Notes: a model not told the origin generated them from the letters alone. A stretch of DNA of 64,000 nt from Pseudomonas sp. W4I3 (GCF_030816195.1 NZ_JAUSXS010000001.1:5789501-5853500); one strand, 5' to 3'; counted from the stretch's first letter, positions 46,973 through 56,780 are shown. Made by a program: numbers and translations.

Positions 46973-48226
46973 ATGTTCAGCCGTGATTTGACTATTGCCA
47001 AGTACGACGCCGATCTCTTCGCCGCCATGGAGCAAGAAGCCGTGCGCCAGGAAGAGCACATTGAGCTGATCGCTTCGGAAAACTACACCAGCCCTGCGGT
47101 GATGGAGGCTCAAGGTTCGGTTCTGACCAACAAGTACGCCGAAGGCTACCCAGGCAAGCGCTACTACGGTGGTTGCGAATACGTCGACGTGGTTGAGCAG
47201 TTGGCCATTGACCGTGCAAAAGAGCTGTTCGGCGCCGATTACGCCAACGTCCAGCCGCATGCCGGTTCCCAAGCCAACAGCGCCGTGTACCTGGCCCTGC
47301 TGCAAGGCGGCGACACCATCCTGGGCATGAGCCTGGCCCACGGCGGTCACCTGACCCACGGCGCCAGCGTTTCCTCCTCCGGCAAGCTGTACAACGCCGT
47401 TCAATACGGCATCGACGCCAACGGCCTGATCGACTACGACGAAGTCGAGCGCCTGGCGGTCGAGCACAAGCCAAAAATGATCGTGGCCGGTTTCTCGGCC
47501 TACTCGCAGATCCTGGACTTCCCGCGCTTCCGCGAAATCGCTGACAAGGTCGGTGCCTACCTGTTCGTCGACATGGCCCACGTAGCCGGTCTGGTCGCGG
47601 CTGGCGTCTACCCGAACCCAGTGCCTTACGCTGACGTGGTAACCACCACCACCCACAAGACCCTGCGCGGTCCTCGTGGCGGCCTGATCCTGGCTCGCGC
47701 CAACGCCGAGATCGAGAAGAAGCTGAACTCCGCGGTATTCCCGGGCGCCCAGGGTGGCCCGCTGGAGCACGTGATCGCTGCCAAGGCGATCTGCTTCAAG
47801 GAAGCGCTGCAGCCTGAGTTCAAGACCTACCAGCAGCAAGTGGTCAAGAACGCCAAGGCCATGGCCGGCGTGTTCATCGAACGCGGTTTTGACGTGGTAT
47901 CCGGCGGGACTGAAAACCACCTGTTCCTGCTGTCGCTGATCAAGCAGGACATTTCCGGTAAAGATGCTGACGCTGCCCTGGGCAAAGCCTTCATCACCGT
48001 GAACAAGAACTCCGTGCCGAACGACCCACGTTCGCCGTTCGTCACCTCCGGCCTGCGCTTCGGCACCCCGGCTGTGACCACACGTGGCTTCAAGGAAGCA
48101 GAGTGCAAGGAACTGGCCGGCTGGATCTGCGACATCCTGGCGGACCTGAACAACGAATCGGTGATTGACGCGGTACGTGAGAAGGTCAAGGCTATCTGCA
48201 AGAAGCTGCCGGTGTACGGCGCTTGA
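46973..48226 (+). CDS. glyA: Serine hydroxymethyltransferase
   Basis: A 417-residue protein; ATG at 46973 (MFSRDLTI) with GAGGA 6 bases upstream. SENYTSPAV, YAEGYPGKRYYGGC, the PLP-lysine loop TTTTHKTLRGPRGG and TSGLRFGTPA are all present. It interconverts serine and glycine, feeding one-carbon units. Strong terminator downstream. Pseudomonads often have two glyA copies; this is one. Confidence 0.97.
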   Translation: MFSRDLTIAKYDADLFAAMEQEAVRQEEHIELIASENYTSPAVMEAQGSVLTNKYAEGYPGKRYYGGCEYVDVVEQLAIDRAKELFGADYANVQPHAGSQANSAVYLALLQGGDTILGMSLAHGGHLTHGASVSSSGKLYNAVQYGIDANGLIDYDEVERLAVEHKPKMIVAGFSAYSQILDFPRFREIADKVGAYLFVDMAHVAGLVAAGVYPNPVPYADVVTTTTHKTLRGPRGGLILARANAEIEKKLNSAVFPGAQGGPLEHVIAAKAICFKEALQPEFKTYQQQVVKNAKAMAGVFIERGFDVVSGGTENHLFLLSLIKQDISGKDADAALGKAFITVNKNSVPNDPRSPFVTSGLRFGTPAVTTRGFKEAECKELAGWICDILADLNNESVIDAVREKVKAICKKLPVYGA

Positions 48227-48242
48227 TTGCAGTTGCTTGAAT

Positions 48243-48273
48243 AAAAAGCCCGGCGCTTGAGCCGGGCTTTTTT
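48243..48273 (+). terminator. Rho-independent terminator of glyA
   Basis: A 12-bp stem AAAAAGCCCGGC/GCCGGGCTTTTT followed by T; 16 bases past the stop. Confidence 0.93.
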
Positions 48274-48305
48274 ATGCCTGTTTTTTGAATGTGAAATGCA
48301 ATCCA

Positions 48306-48394
48306 TTGTGGGAGGGGGCTTGCTCCCGATAGCGGTGGGTCAGTGATAGATAAGTGCCTGGCACACTGTCATCGGGAGCAAGCCCCCTCCCACA
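48306..48394. repeat. REPIN, family 1
   Basis: TTGTGGGAGGGGGCTTGCTC... and its mirror, just before the end of the convergent yjiA gene. Confidence 0.82.
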
Positions 48395-48412
48395 TTTCGA
48401 CTGTATTTCAGG

Positions 48413-49372
48413 TCAAGGCTGGTGGACCTTGGCGAAGCCTTCGCGGATCTTGTCTTCCGGCAAATCATCGGCAATAAACACAATTACACTCTCACGCGCC
48501 TCACCCTCGGCCCATTCGGTATCCCAGTCGAAACCGTAGAGCTTCAGCACGCCCTGGAACACCAGGCGCCGGTCTTCCCCGGCGATGTTCAGCACGCCTT
48601 TGTAGCGCAGCAATTGCTTGCCGTGGTCTTCCAGCAGTTCATTCATGAACGCACTGAGGCGGTCGATATCCAGCGGCTGGTCGGTGCGCAGCACCAGGCT
48701 GGAGATGCGGTCGATGGACGGCGCCGCGCTGACCGGGCGCAGGCTCATGCCGGCGTTGAGGTTGAAGCCACGCACGTCGAGCAGTTCGGCCAGGTCGATG
48801 GCGCCATGGTCCACCACCCGAATCGGTGCGCGGCGGTTGATGCGGGTCAGGCGTTCGCTGAGGGCGTCGAAGGTGGCGTCGTCCACCAGGTCGCGCTTGC
48901 TCACCAGCAGGCGGTCGGCAAAGCCGATCTGGGCCTGGGCGATGGTCTGGGTCAGGTGGTGCTCGGCGTGAGCCGCGTCTACCAGGGTAATGATGCCGTC
49001 GAGGATGTAGCGCTCGCGCAGTTCCTCGTCGATGAAAAATGTCTGGGCCACCGGGGCGGGGTCCGCCAAGCCGGTGCATTCGATCACCAGGCGGTCGAAA
49101 GCGATCTCGCCACTGTCCAGGCGTTCAAGGAGCAGGTAGAGCGCCTTGGTCAAATCAGTGTGGATGGTGCAGCACACGCAGCCGTTGGAGAGGGTCATGA
49201 CCTGCACCGGCTCGGCCCCCAGCAGTTGGGTATCGATACCGGCGTCACTGAATTCGTTTTCGATCACGGCGATCTTCAAGCCGTGCTCGGCCTTGAGCAG
49301 ATGGCGCAGCAAGGTGGTCTTGCCGGCGCCAAGAAAGCCGCTCAGTACGGTGACAGGAATGGGAGAGGACAA
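48413..49372 (-). CDS. yjiA: CobW/YjiA-family metal-chaperone GTPase
   Basis: About 319 residues from a TTG at 49372 preceded by AAGGAG 8 bases upstream; longer frames run into the upstream REPIN and are not used. P-loop GFLGAGKTT, then the metal motif GCVCC (CxCC), and a Walker B ECTGLADP. YjiA/CobW proteins are nucleotide-dependent Zn/Co/Fe chaperones. It follows yjiX and btsT as in E. coli, so the operon is conserved. Confidence 0.88.
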   Translation of the reverse strand: MSSPIPVTVLSGFLGAGKTTLLRHLLKAEHGLKIAVIENEFSDAGIDTQLLGAEPVQVMTLSNGCVCCTIHTDLTKALYLLLERLDSGEIAFDRLVIECTGLADPAPVAQTFFIDEELRERYILDGIITLVDAAHAEHHLTQTIAQAQIGFADRLLVSKRDLVDDATFDALSERLTRINRRAPIRVVDHGAIDLAELLDVRGFNLNAGMSLRPVSAAPSIDRISSLVLRTDQPLDIDRLSAFMNELLEDHGKQLLRYKGVLNIAGEDRRLVFQGVLKLYGFDWDTEWAEGEARESVIVFIADDLPEDKIREGFAKVHQP

Positions 49373-49403
49373 AGAAATTCTCCTTGAAGAAACACAGAAA
49401 CAA

Positions 49404-49493
49404 ATGTGGGAGGGGGCTTGCCCCCGATAGCGGTGTATCAGTGCCACACACGTGCCTGACACACCGCTATCGGGAGCAAGCCCCCTCCCACAT
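49404..49493. repeat. REPIN, family 1
   Basis: ATGTGGGAGGGGGCTTGC... and its mirror between yjiA and yjiX, inside the operon; it could affect mRNA stability between the genes. Confidence 0.82.
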
Positions 49494-49521
49494 GGGGTCA
49501 CCGCCAGCCCGAATTAACGGG

Positions 49522-49719
49522 TCAGCAGCACTTGGGCCCACCCTTGCCGCCGTAACGGGCTTCCTGGCGTTCCCGGAAGAACGCCTTGTAGTCCATCATC
49601 GGCTTGTCCGGGTGCTTGGTTTGCATATGCTCGACGTACGTGTCGTAGTCGGGCATGCCGACCATCAGGCGCGCGGCCTGACCGAGGTATTTACCGAGGC
49701 GACTGATGTCATTGAACAT
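49522..49719 (-). CDS. yjiX: YbdD/YjiX family small protein
   Basis: A 65-residue protein: MFNDISRLGKYLGQAARLMVGMPDYDTYVEHMQ...PMMDYKAFFRERQEARYG is the YbdD/YjiX signature, ending in a CC pair. It always accompanies the CstA/BtsT transporter in enterics and pseudomonads; precise function unknown. 15 bases after the btsT stop. Confidence 0.92.
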   Translation of the reverse strand: MFNDISRLGKYLGQAARLMVGMPDYDTYVEHMQTKHPDKPMMDYKAFFRERQEARYGGKGGPKCC

Positions 49720-49734
49720 GCTGGCAATCCTCGT

Positions 49735-51801
49735 TTATGCGTCCGGTACTGCCTGGAACGGGGCTTCTTTATCCGTACGCTCTTTGTTGCCCCAGGCGGC
49801 AACGCCGACCTTGAGCGCATAGAACAGAATGCTGAATACCACGAACAGGAACAGCGCCGTCAGCGTTGCGTTGGTGTAGGCGTTGTAGATCACGTGCTGC
49901 ATCTGATCGATGCTCTTGGCCGGCGCCAGGATCTGGCCATTGGCCAGGGCATCGCTGTATTTCTTGGCCAGCGACAGGAAGCCGATCGCCGGGTTGGCGT
50001 CGAACAGCTTGATAAAGCCTGCGGTGGTGGTGCAGATCAGCAGCCAGACTGCCGGCAGCATGGTCACCCAGATGTAGCGCTGGCGCTTCATTTTGATCAG
50101 CACAACCGTGGCCAGCATCAGCGCGATCCCCGCCAGCATCTGGTTGGAGATGCCGAACAACGGCCACAAGGTGTTGATGCCACCCAGTGGATCGATCACG
50201 CCCTGGTACAGCAGGTAACCCCACATGGCCACACAGCCGGCGGTGGCGATCAGGTTGGCGGTCCAGGATTCGGTGCGCTTGAGCGACGGCACGAAGGAGC
50301 CGAGCAGGTCTTGCAGCATGAAGCGACCGGCACGGGTACCGGCGTCGACTGCCGTCAGGATAAACAGCGCTTCGAACAGGATCGCAAAGTGGTACCAGAA
50401 CGCCATGGTGTTTTCACCCGGCAGCACACTGTGCAGGATCTGCGCGATACCGACCGCCAGGGTCGGTGCACCGCCGGCACGTGCCAGGATGGTGGTTTCA
50501 CCGATGTCATGGGCCACGGCCGACAACGCCTCGGGGGTAATTGCAAAACCCCAGCTGCTGACGGTCTGCGCCACGGTCACGACGTCGCTACCGACAATCG
50601 CTGCCGGGCTGTTCATGGCGAAGTACACGCCAGGCTCGATCACCGACGCGGCAACCATCGCCATGATCGCCACGAATGACTCCATCAGCATGCCGCCGTA
50701 ACCGATATAGCGGGCGTGGCTTTCACTGGCCAGCAGCTTGGGCGTGGTGCCCGAAGAGATCAGCGCATGGAAGCCGGAAACCGCGCCGCAGGCGATGGTG
50801 ATGAACAGGAACGGGAACAGGCCGCCTTTCCACACCGGGCCAGTGCCGTCGATGAACTGGGTCAGCGCCGGCATTTTCAGGTCGGGCATGGTGACCAGGA
50901 TGCCAATCGCCAGGGCGATGATGGTGCCGATTTTCAGGAAGGTCGACAGGTAGTCACGCGGTGCCAGGATCAGCCACACCGGCAGTACCGCGGCCACAAA
51001 GCCGTAGCCGATCAGCATCCAGGTGATCTGGATGCCGGTGAAGGTGAAGGCCTTGGCCCAGACCGGGTCAGCGGCAATCTGCCCGCCCAGCCAGATCGAA
51101 CCCAGCAGCAACAGTACGCCGATGATCGAGATTTCACCGATACGACCCGGACGGATGTAGCGCATGTAGACGCCCATGAACATCGCGATCGGGATGGTTG
51201 CCATCACCGTGAAGATGCCCCACGGGCTCTCGGCGAGGGCCTTGACCACGATCAGCGCCAGCACCGCGAGGATGATGATCATGATCAGGAAGCAGCCAAA
51301 CAGCGCAATGGTTCCGGGAATGCGGCCCATTTCTTCGCGGACCATGTCGCCCAGGGAGCGGCCGTTACGCCGGGTGGACAGGAACAGGATCATGAAATCC
51401 TGCACCGCACCGGCCAGCACCACGCCGGCAATCAGCCACAGCGTGCCAGGCAGGTAGCCCATCTGCGCCGCCAACACCGGGCCGACCAACGGGCCTGCGC
51501 CGGCAATCGCCGCAAAGTGGTGACCGAAAAGGATATGTTTGTTGGTCGGCACATAGTCCAGACCGTCGTTGTTGATCACTGCGGGGGTGGCCCGCCGTGG
51601 ATCCAGTTGCATCACGTTATTGGCGATGAACAGGCTGTAGTAACGGTACGCGACCAGGTAGATGGCCACTGCAGCGACCACAATCCACAAGGCGTTGATC
51701 GCCTCGCCGCGGCGCAAGGCCACTACGCCAAGGGCGCATGCTCCTACGATTGCCAGCACCAGCCAGGGTAGATGGCGTAGCAGGCTATTATTATTTTTCA
51801 T
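49735..51801 (-). CDS. cstA: CstA/BtsT-family peptide or pyruvate transporter
   Basis: A 688-residue polytopic protein with ~16-18 spans. The N-terminal segment ALWIVVAAVAIYLVAYRYYSLF and the block NKHILFGHHFAAIAGAGPLVGPVLAAQ are typical of CstA. In E. coli BtsT (YjiY) takes up pyruvate and CstA is induced by carbon starvation. The yjiX-yjiA neighbours fit the BtsT-type operon. Promoter not identified. Confidence 0.94.
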   Translation of the reverse strand: MKNNNSLLRHLPWLVLAIVGACALGVVALRRGEAINALWIVVAAVAIYLVAYRYYSLFIANNVMQLDPRRATPAVINNDGLDYVPTNKHILFGHHFAAIAGAGPLVGPVLAAQMGYLPGTLWLIAGVVLAGAVQDFMILFLSTRRNGRSLGDMVREEMGRIPGTIALFGCFLIMIIILAVLALIVVKALAESPWGIFTVMATIPIAMFMGVYMRYIRPGRIGEISIIGVLLLLGSIWLGGQIAADPVWAKAFTFTGIQITWMLIGYGFVAAVLPVWLILAPRDYLSTFLKIGTIIALAIGILVTMPDLKMPALTQFIDGTGPVWKGGLFPFLFITIACGAVSGFHALISSGTTPKLLASESHARYIGYGGMLMESFVAIMAMVAASVIEPGVYFAMNSPAAIVGSDVVTVAQTVSSWGFAITPEALSAVAHDIGETTILARAGGAPTLAVGIAQILHSVLPGENTMAFWYHFAILFEALFILTAVDAGTRAGRFMLQDLLGSFVPSLKRTESWTANLIATAGCVAMWGYLLYQGVIDPLGGINTLWPLFGISNQMLAGIALMLATVVLIKMKRQRYIWVTMLPAVWLLICTTTAGFIKLFDANPAIGFLSLAKKYSDALANGQILAPAKSIDQMQHVIYNAYTNATLTALFLFVVFSILFYALKVGVAAWGNKERTDKEAPFQAVPDA

Positions 51802-51975
51802 TTTTATATTCCAGCCAGGGTGGACAGAAGGACAGCCAGCCCGAGTTTAGCGCTGTTGGCCTTAAAGGCCACCCCCCTACGTTGGTCTAGAGCCTTGCCG
51901 GTGCAAAAAAAGCAGAAATAAATGCCGAATGATGGCGTAGGGCTACAATCGCTGTATTCCACAGAGGATTTCACC

Positions 51976-52344
51976 ATGACCGAGCAAGCGTCTGACCGCC
52001 GCCGTTTTCGCCGGATTGCCTTCGATGCCAAGACCGAGCTTCGGCAAAACGGACGCGAATGGCCGGTGCAGTTGGTGGATTTGTCGCTCAAGGGTCTATT
52101 GGCGAAGCGGCCTGAAGACTGGAAAGGCAACAAGGCGCTGCCGTTCGATGTCGACATACGTCTGGATCCGAAAGCCCATATAAAGATGCAGGTACGCCTG
52201 ACTCACGAAGAGCATGATCAGTTAGGGTTTGTATGCCAACACATCGACCTGGAATCGATCAGCCATCTGCGACGCTTGATCGAATTGAACCTGGGTGATG
52301 AAGAAGAACTGCACCGCGAGTTAGCGGCATTGCTGGAAATCTAA
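51976..52344 (+). CDS. PilZ-domain c-di-GMP receptor
   Basis: A 122-residue protein; ATG at 51976 with AGAGGA 8 bases upstream (the ATG at 51922 lacks one). Motifs RRRFRR (RxxxR) near the N-terminus and DLSLKG (D/NxSxxG) match c-di-GMP-binding PilZ domains. Targets unknown. Convergent with radA; a short REP hairpin separates the stops. Confidence 0.87.
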   Translation: MTEQASDRRRFRRIAFDAKTELRQNGREWPVQLVDLSLKGLLAKRPEDWKGNKALPFDVDIRLDPKAHIKMQVRLTHEEHDQLGFVCQHIDLESISHLRRLIELNLGDEEELHRELAALLEI

Positions 52345-52364
52345 CCTCCAGCTCAGGTCAAAAT

Positions 52365-52392
52365 GTGAGAGGGGGCAAGCCCCCTCCCACAG
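52365..52392. repeat. Single short REP hairpin between pilZ and radA
   Basis: TGTGAGAGGGGG-CAAG-CCCCCTCCCACA, a shrunken member of REP family 1, placed as a bidirectional terminator between convergent genes. Confidence 0.75.
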
Positions 52393-52411
52393 TGGTTTTG
52401 TGGTGTTGGCA

Positions 52412-53779
52412 CTACTCGAACAGCGCATCCAGGGCCTGCTCCAGGCGCGTCACCCCAATCACCTGCAACCCCGGTGGCATTTCCTTCGGCGCATTGCCCT
52501 TGGGCACGATCGCGCGTTTGAAGCCATGCTTGGCTGCCTCTTTCAAGCGCTCCTGGCCACTGGGCACCGGGCGCACTTCGCCCGACAGCCCCACCTCGCC
52601 AAACACCAGCAGGTCATGGGGCAACGGCCGGTTGCGCAGGCTGGACATCACCGCCGCCATCAACGCCAGATCGGACGCGGTCTCCAGCACCTTGACCCCG
52701 CCGACCACATTGAGGAACACGTCCTGGTCGTGCGTTGGGATGCCGCCATGGCGGTGCAACACCGCCAGCAGCATGGCCAGGCGGTTCTGATCCAAGCCGA
52801 GGGTGACCCGTCGCGGGTTGGCCAGATGGCTGTCATCCACCAACGCCTGGACCTCCACCAGCATCGGCCGGGTGCCTTCCCACGTCGCCATCACTACACT
52901 GCCGGGGACTTCTTCCTGGGCACGGGTGAGAAAAATCGCCGAAGGGTTGGAGACTTCTTTCAGCCCCCGGTCAGTCATGGCAAACACACCCAACTCGTTC
53001 ACCGCGCCAAAGCGGTTTTTCACCGCTCGCAACAACCGTAGGCGGCCGTCGGATTCGCCTTCGAAATACAGCACGGTGTCCACCATGTGCTCCAGCACGC
53101 GCGGGCCGGCCAGTGCGCCTTCCTTGGTCACGTGGCCGACCAGGAAGATCGCGGTACCGCTCTGCTTGGCATAGCGCACCAACAGCGCGGCACTTTCACG
53201 TACTTGGGAGACGCCGCCAGGGGCAGATTGCAGTTGCTCGGTGAAAATCGTCTGGATCGAGTCGATCACCATGACCTTTGGCTTCTCGATCCGTGCCGTG
53301 GCGATGATGCTCTCAATGCAGGTTTCGGTCATGACCCGCAGTTGGTCCTGAGGCAAGCCCAGGCGCCGGGCGCGCATGGCCACTTGCTGCTGGGACTCTT
53401 CGCCGGTGACGTACAGCGCCGGCATGCGGCTGGCGATGCTGCACAACGTTTGCAGCAGGATCGTCGATTTACCGATGCCCGGGTCACCGCCGATCAGTAC
53501 GACCGAGCCGTCCACCAGGCCACCGCCCAATACCCGGTCCAGCTCACCGGAGGCGGTGGAGAAGCGCGGGATCTCTTCGACGCTGACTTCGGCCAGGGTC
53601 TTGATCTGCGCCTGTTGCCCGGTCCAGCCGGCGCGGCCGGTGGGGGCAGCGGCGCCACCGCTTTCAATCATGGTTTCAGTCAGGGTGTTCCACGCACCGC
53701 ACTCGCCGCACTGGCCCGCCCATTTGGGAAAGGTCGCGCCGCACTCCGTGCAGCCGTACATGCGCTTGGCCTTTGCCAT
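52412..53779 (-). CDS. radA: DNA repair ATPase RadA (Sms)
   Basis: A 455-residue RadA. N-terminal C4 zinc finger (CTECGATFPKWAGQCGECGAW), Walker A GGDPGIGKST, the KNRFG motif (AVKNRFGAVNELG) and a C-terminal Lon-like domain (VFGEVGLSGEVRP). It promotes branch migration in recombinational repair. The zinc-finger cysteines are all present. Confidence 0.96.
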   Translation of the reverse strand: MAKAKRMYGCTECGATFPKWAGQCGECGAWNTLTETMIESGGAAAPTGRAGWTGQQAQIKTLAEVSVEEIPRFSTASGELDRVLGGGLVDGSVVLIGGDPGIGKSTILLQTLCSIASRMPALYVTGEESQQQVAMRARRLGLPQDQLRVMTETCIESIIATARIEKPKVMVIDSIQTIFTEQLQSAPGGVSQVRESAALLVRYAKQSGTAIFLVGHVTKEGALAGPRVLEHMVDTVLYFEGESDGRLRLLRAVKNRFGAVNELGVFAMTDRGLKEVSNPSAIFLTRAQEEVPGSVVMATWEGTRPMLVEVQALVDDSHLANPRRVTLGLDQNRLAMLLAVLHRHGGIPTHDQDVFLNVVGGVKVLETASDLALMAAVMSSLRNRPLPHDLLVFGEVGLSGEVRPVPSGQERLKEAAKHGFKRAIVPKGNAPKEMPPGLQVIGVTRLEQALDALFE

Positions 53780-53814
53780 TTGAGAACCTCCAACCGAAAA
53801 ACCGCGATGATAGC

Positions 53815-54363
53815 TCAGCGCGGCGCCGGGGTCCGGATTTCGCCATTGGCCAAACGTGAAGCACTGTTACCGATGGGGTCTTCGGCGTTGAGATCGGCGC
53901 CTTTGGCCTTGAGCTCGCCGAGCAGTTCGACGCGCTTGAACAGCCCGGCATACATGGCAGCGGTCTGCCCCGCGCCGTTGCGTTGGTCGGGGTTACAGTC
54001 GGTGGCCAGCAGGCGCTGGGCAATTTTCAGTTCGCCTTTGAAGATGGCGCCCATCAGCGCAGTGTTGCCGCGCTTGTCTTGCACGCACGCGTCGGCACCG
54101 GCGGTGAGCAAGCGCTCCACGTAGGCGCTTTCACCGTGGTACGCGGCCAGGATCAACGCGGTGTAGCCTTTGGTGTCCTGGGTGTTGAGGTTGTAGCCGG
54201 ACTCGATAAAGGTATCGAGCATGTCGAGGTCGCCACGGCGGGCGGCATCGAAATAGTAATCCTGCAACTGCGCCTTGAGCGCACCAGAGTCATTGGATGG
54301 GGGTTGTTCGGCCAGCACACTGAACGAACAGCAAGCCAGCAGTGCCCATATGAGCGTACGCAT
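53815..54363 (-). CDS. ankB: Ankyrin-repeat protein AnkB, partner of catalase
   Basis: A 182-residue protein with signal peptide; ATG at 54363 with AAGGA 9 bases upstream. Four to five ankyrin repeats are visible (KGYTALILAAYHGESAYVERLLTAGAD; RGNTALMGAIFKGELKIAQRLL). In P. aeruginosa ankB follows katB and is needed for full KatB activity; the same order holds here. Confidence 0.88.
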   Translation of the reverse strand: MRTLIWALLACCSFSVLAEQPPSNDSGALKAQLQDYYFDAARRGDLDMLDTFIESGYNLNTQDTKGYTALILAAYHGESAYVERLLTAGADACVQDKRGNTALMGAIFKGELKIAQRLLATDCNPDQRNGAGQTAAMYAGLFKRVELLGELKAKGADLNAEDPIGNSASRLANGEIRTPAPR

Positions 54364-54390
54364 GATCAAAATCCTTGAGAAAGATCCCCT

Positions 54391-54490
54391 TGTAGGAGCG
54401 AGCTTGCTCGCGAAAAACGTCAACGATAACGCGTGCATCCTGGATAAATGCGTTGCCTTTGAGTTCTTCGCGAGCAAGCTCGCTCCTACA
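54391..54490. repeat. REPIN, family 2 (TGTAGGAGCGAGCTTGCTCGCG)
   Basis: Inverted units with ~58 bases between, placed in the katB-ankB intergenic gap. Confidence 0.85.
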
Positions 54491-54501
54491 GGAGGGCGCG
54501 G

Positions 54502-56043
54502 TTAGTCGCTCAGTTTGTCAGCCAGCGCTTTGACACGCGCCAAGTCGCCCTTGGCCACCTTGGCCACGCCGGTGCCGTATTCCGGGTCGGCTTTGTAGAG
54601 GAACGAGAGGATGATGTGCTTGCTTTCATCATCGGTGGTCGCCAGCGAGCCGCCGAAGTTGTCGATCAGGTCCTGACGCTCTTTCTTGCTGTAGGAGCGA
54701 TACAAGTCACCGGCCTGCTTGAAGTTCTGCTCACGCTGGATCTTCGCCTGCTGGGTACTGCCCGACAGCGGCGACTGGCTGTAGCGCGCAGTTTGCGGCT
54801 CTTCCCGTGGCAACAGGCGGCTTGGCTGGTAGTTCACGCCAGTGGTGGTCTTGCCGAAGTTCATTGCACCGTCCTGGTTGCCGTTGTTGACGGCCACCCG
54901 TGGCGCATTGATCGGCAGTTGCAGCGCGTTGGCGCCCAGGCGGTACATTTGCGTGTCCGCATAGGAGAACACTCGACCTTGCAGCAGGCGGTCTTCCGAC
55001 GGTTCGATACCCGGCACCAGGTTGGCCGGCGCCATCGCTACTTGCTCGGTCTCCTGGAACACATTGGCCGGGTTGCGGTTCAGTACCATTTGCCCAACTT
55101 TGCGCTCGGGTACATTCGGCCAGATCTTGGTGGCGTCCAACGGATCGAAATCAAACTTGGCCAAGTCTTCAGGCTTCAGCACTTGCACATACAAGTCCCA
55201 CTTGGGGAAGTCGCCCTTGTTGATATGGGTGACCAAGTCATTGGTCATATGACTGTAGTCGCGCCCTTGCACTTCGGTAACTTGCTTGGGATCAAGATTC
55301 TTGATGCCTTGCAGGCTCTTCCAGTGGAACTTGACGTAGTGCACTTCGCCCTTGGCATTGATCAACTTGTAGGCATGTACGCCGTTGCCGTCCATTTCCC
55401 GATAACTGGCCGGGGTACCGGAGTCCGAGTACAACTCGGTCAGGGTGCGAGTGGACTCTGGGACATGGGAGAAGAAGTCGAAGCGACGCGAATCATCGTC
55501 CAGGTTAGTGCGCGGGTCCGGTTTGAACGCGTGAACCATGTCCGGGAATTTGATGGCATCGCGAATGAAGAAAGTCGGGAAGTTATTACCGACCAAGTCC
55601 CAGTTGCCTTCGGCAGTGTAGAACTTGGTGGCGAAGCCCCGTGGGTCGCGCAGGGTTTCCGGGGAGTGGTTACCGTGGACCACCGCCGAGAAGCGCACGA
55701 ACACCGGCGTGGCTTCACCGGCCGCGAACACCTTGGCTTTGGTCAAGTCGCTGAGGTTGTCGGTCACGGTGAAAGTGCCGTGGGCGCCCGTGCCGCGTGC
55801 GTGAACCACACGCTCCGGGATGCGTTCGCGGTCAAAGCGCTGCAATTTCTGAATCAGCTGGACATCCTGCAGCAGCACCGGGCCATTGGCGCCGGCCGTC
55901 TGCGAATTCTGGTTATCCCCAACGTTGGCACCGTTATCACGGGTCAGGTTGGCGGCTTGCACGGAGAGGGTCAACAGGCTGGCGGTCACCAATGCCAGCG
56001 CCTGGCGCGCCGATACGGGCCTGCGGTTGATTGAACTGTTCAT
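54502..56043 (-). CDS. katB: Periplasmic catalase KatB
   Basis: A 513-residue small-subunit-type haem catalase with a signal peptide (cleavage ~VQA-ANL). Catalytic His in VVHARGTGAHG, Asn in GNNFPTFFIRD, and the haem Tyr in RVFSYADTQMYRLG. It removes H2O2, probably OxyR-induced in relatives; no clear OxyR box was identified by eye. Followed by ankB. Confidence 0.95.
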   Translation of the reverse strand: MNSSINRRPVSARQALALVTASLLTLSVQAANLTRDNGANVGDNQNSQTAGANGPVLLQDVQLIQKLQRFDRERIPERVVHARGTGAHGTFTVTDNLSDLTKAKVFAAGEATPVFVRFSAVVHGNHSPETLRDPRGFATKFYTAEGNWDLVGNNFPTFFIRDAIKFPDMVHAFKPDPRTNLDDDSRRFDFFSHVPESTRTLTELYSDSGTPASYREMDGNGVHAYKLINAKGEVHYVKFHWKSLQGIKNLDPKQVTEVQGRDYSHMTNDLVTHINKGDFPKWDLYVQVLKPEDLAKFDFDPLDATKIWPNVPERKVGQMVLNRNPANVFQETEQVAMAPANLVPGIEPSEDRLLQGRVFSYADTQMYRLGANALQLPINAPRVAVNNGNQDGAMNFGKTTTGVNYQPSRLLPREEPQTARYSQSPLSGSTQQAKIQREQNFKQAGDLYRSYSKKERQDLIDNFGGSLATTDDESKHIILSFLYKADPEYGTGVAKVAKGDLARVKALADKLSD

Positions 56044-56330
56044 CGAGGTTTCCTCTGGTTTTTTTAGTGCACATTCAGTTGTGCTTGCCAGAGGCTAGTG
56101 ACCTGCGGGTCAGAAGATAAATAGAAAAACACCACAGGCCCGATTGAGAAAAACATGTGGTAACCCGCTGAAATTATGCGTATTTCGCGCGCGATTGGTG
56201 GCACTTTGCAAACTAATTGCGTTTTAATGTGTCGATAACAACCAACAGTGTTAACGGTTGTGTCGCGCAAGCCTGCTACGACTGACTTACACTGACCTCC
56301 ACCCTTCTCATCTGTAACAAGGAATAACCT
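56044..56330. promoter_or_regulatory. Divergent katB / mscL promoter region
   Basis: A 287-base region. It has an AT-rich part near 56120-56280 between the divergent starts. No confident operator is seen. Confidence 0.4.
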
Positions 56331-56747
56331 ATGGGCGTGATCAGTGAGTTCAAGGCCTTTGCGGTCAAAGGTAATGTGGTCGACATGGCCGTCGGTATTA
56401 TCATCGGCGCCGCTTTCGGCAAAATTGTTTCCTCGTTTGTAGGGGATGTGGTGATGCCGCCGATCGGCCTGTTGATTGGTGGCGTGGATTTCGGCGACCT
56501 GGCCATCACGCTGAAAGCCGCCCAAGGCGATGTCCCAGCGGTCGTGCTGGCCTACGGCAAATTCATCCAGAGCGTGATCGATTTTGTGATTGTCGCGTTC
56601 GCCATCTTCATGGGTGTAAAAGCGATCAACCGCCTGAAGCGTGAAGAGGCCGTAGCCCCAAGCCTGCCGCCGACGCCAACGAAGGAAGAGGTGTTGTTGG
56701 GCGAGATCCGTGATCTGCTCAAGGCACAGCATGACAAACCGCTCTGA
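56331..56747 (+). CDS. mscL: Large-conductance mechanosensitive channel MscL
   Basis: A 138-residue protein. MGVISEFKAFAVKGNVVDMAVGIIIGAAFGKIVSSFVGDVVMPPIGLLIGG is the first pore helix with the conserved VVDMAVGxxIG stretch; a second span and the C-terminal charged bundle (EEVLLGEIRDLLK) follow. It opens on membrane tension to release solutes. Confidence 0.97.
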   Translation: MGVISEFKAFAVKGNVVDMAVGIIIGAAFGKIVSSFVGDVVMPPIGLLIGGVDFGDLAITLKAAQGDVPAVVLAYGKFIQSVIDFVIVAFAIFMGVKAINRLKREEAVAPSLPPTPTKEEVLLGEIRDLLKAQHDKPL

Positions 56748-56780
56748 CCAGCGGATAAGAAGCAGCAACGCGAAGTAACC

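Noticed and set aside
49373..49501. N-terminal extension of the YjiA frame
   Set aside because: It is encoded by the REPIN at 49404-49493; the TTG at 49372 with AAGGAG starts at the conserved P-loop region.
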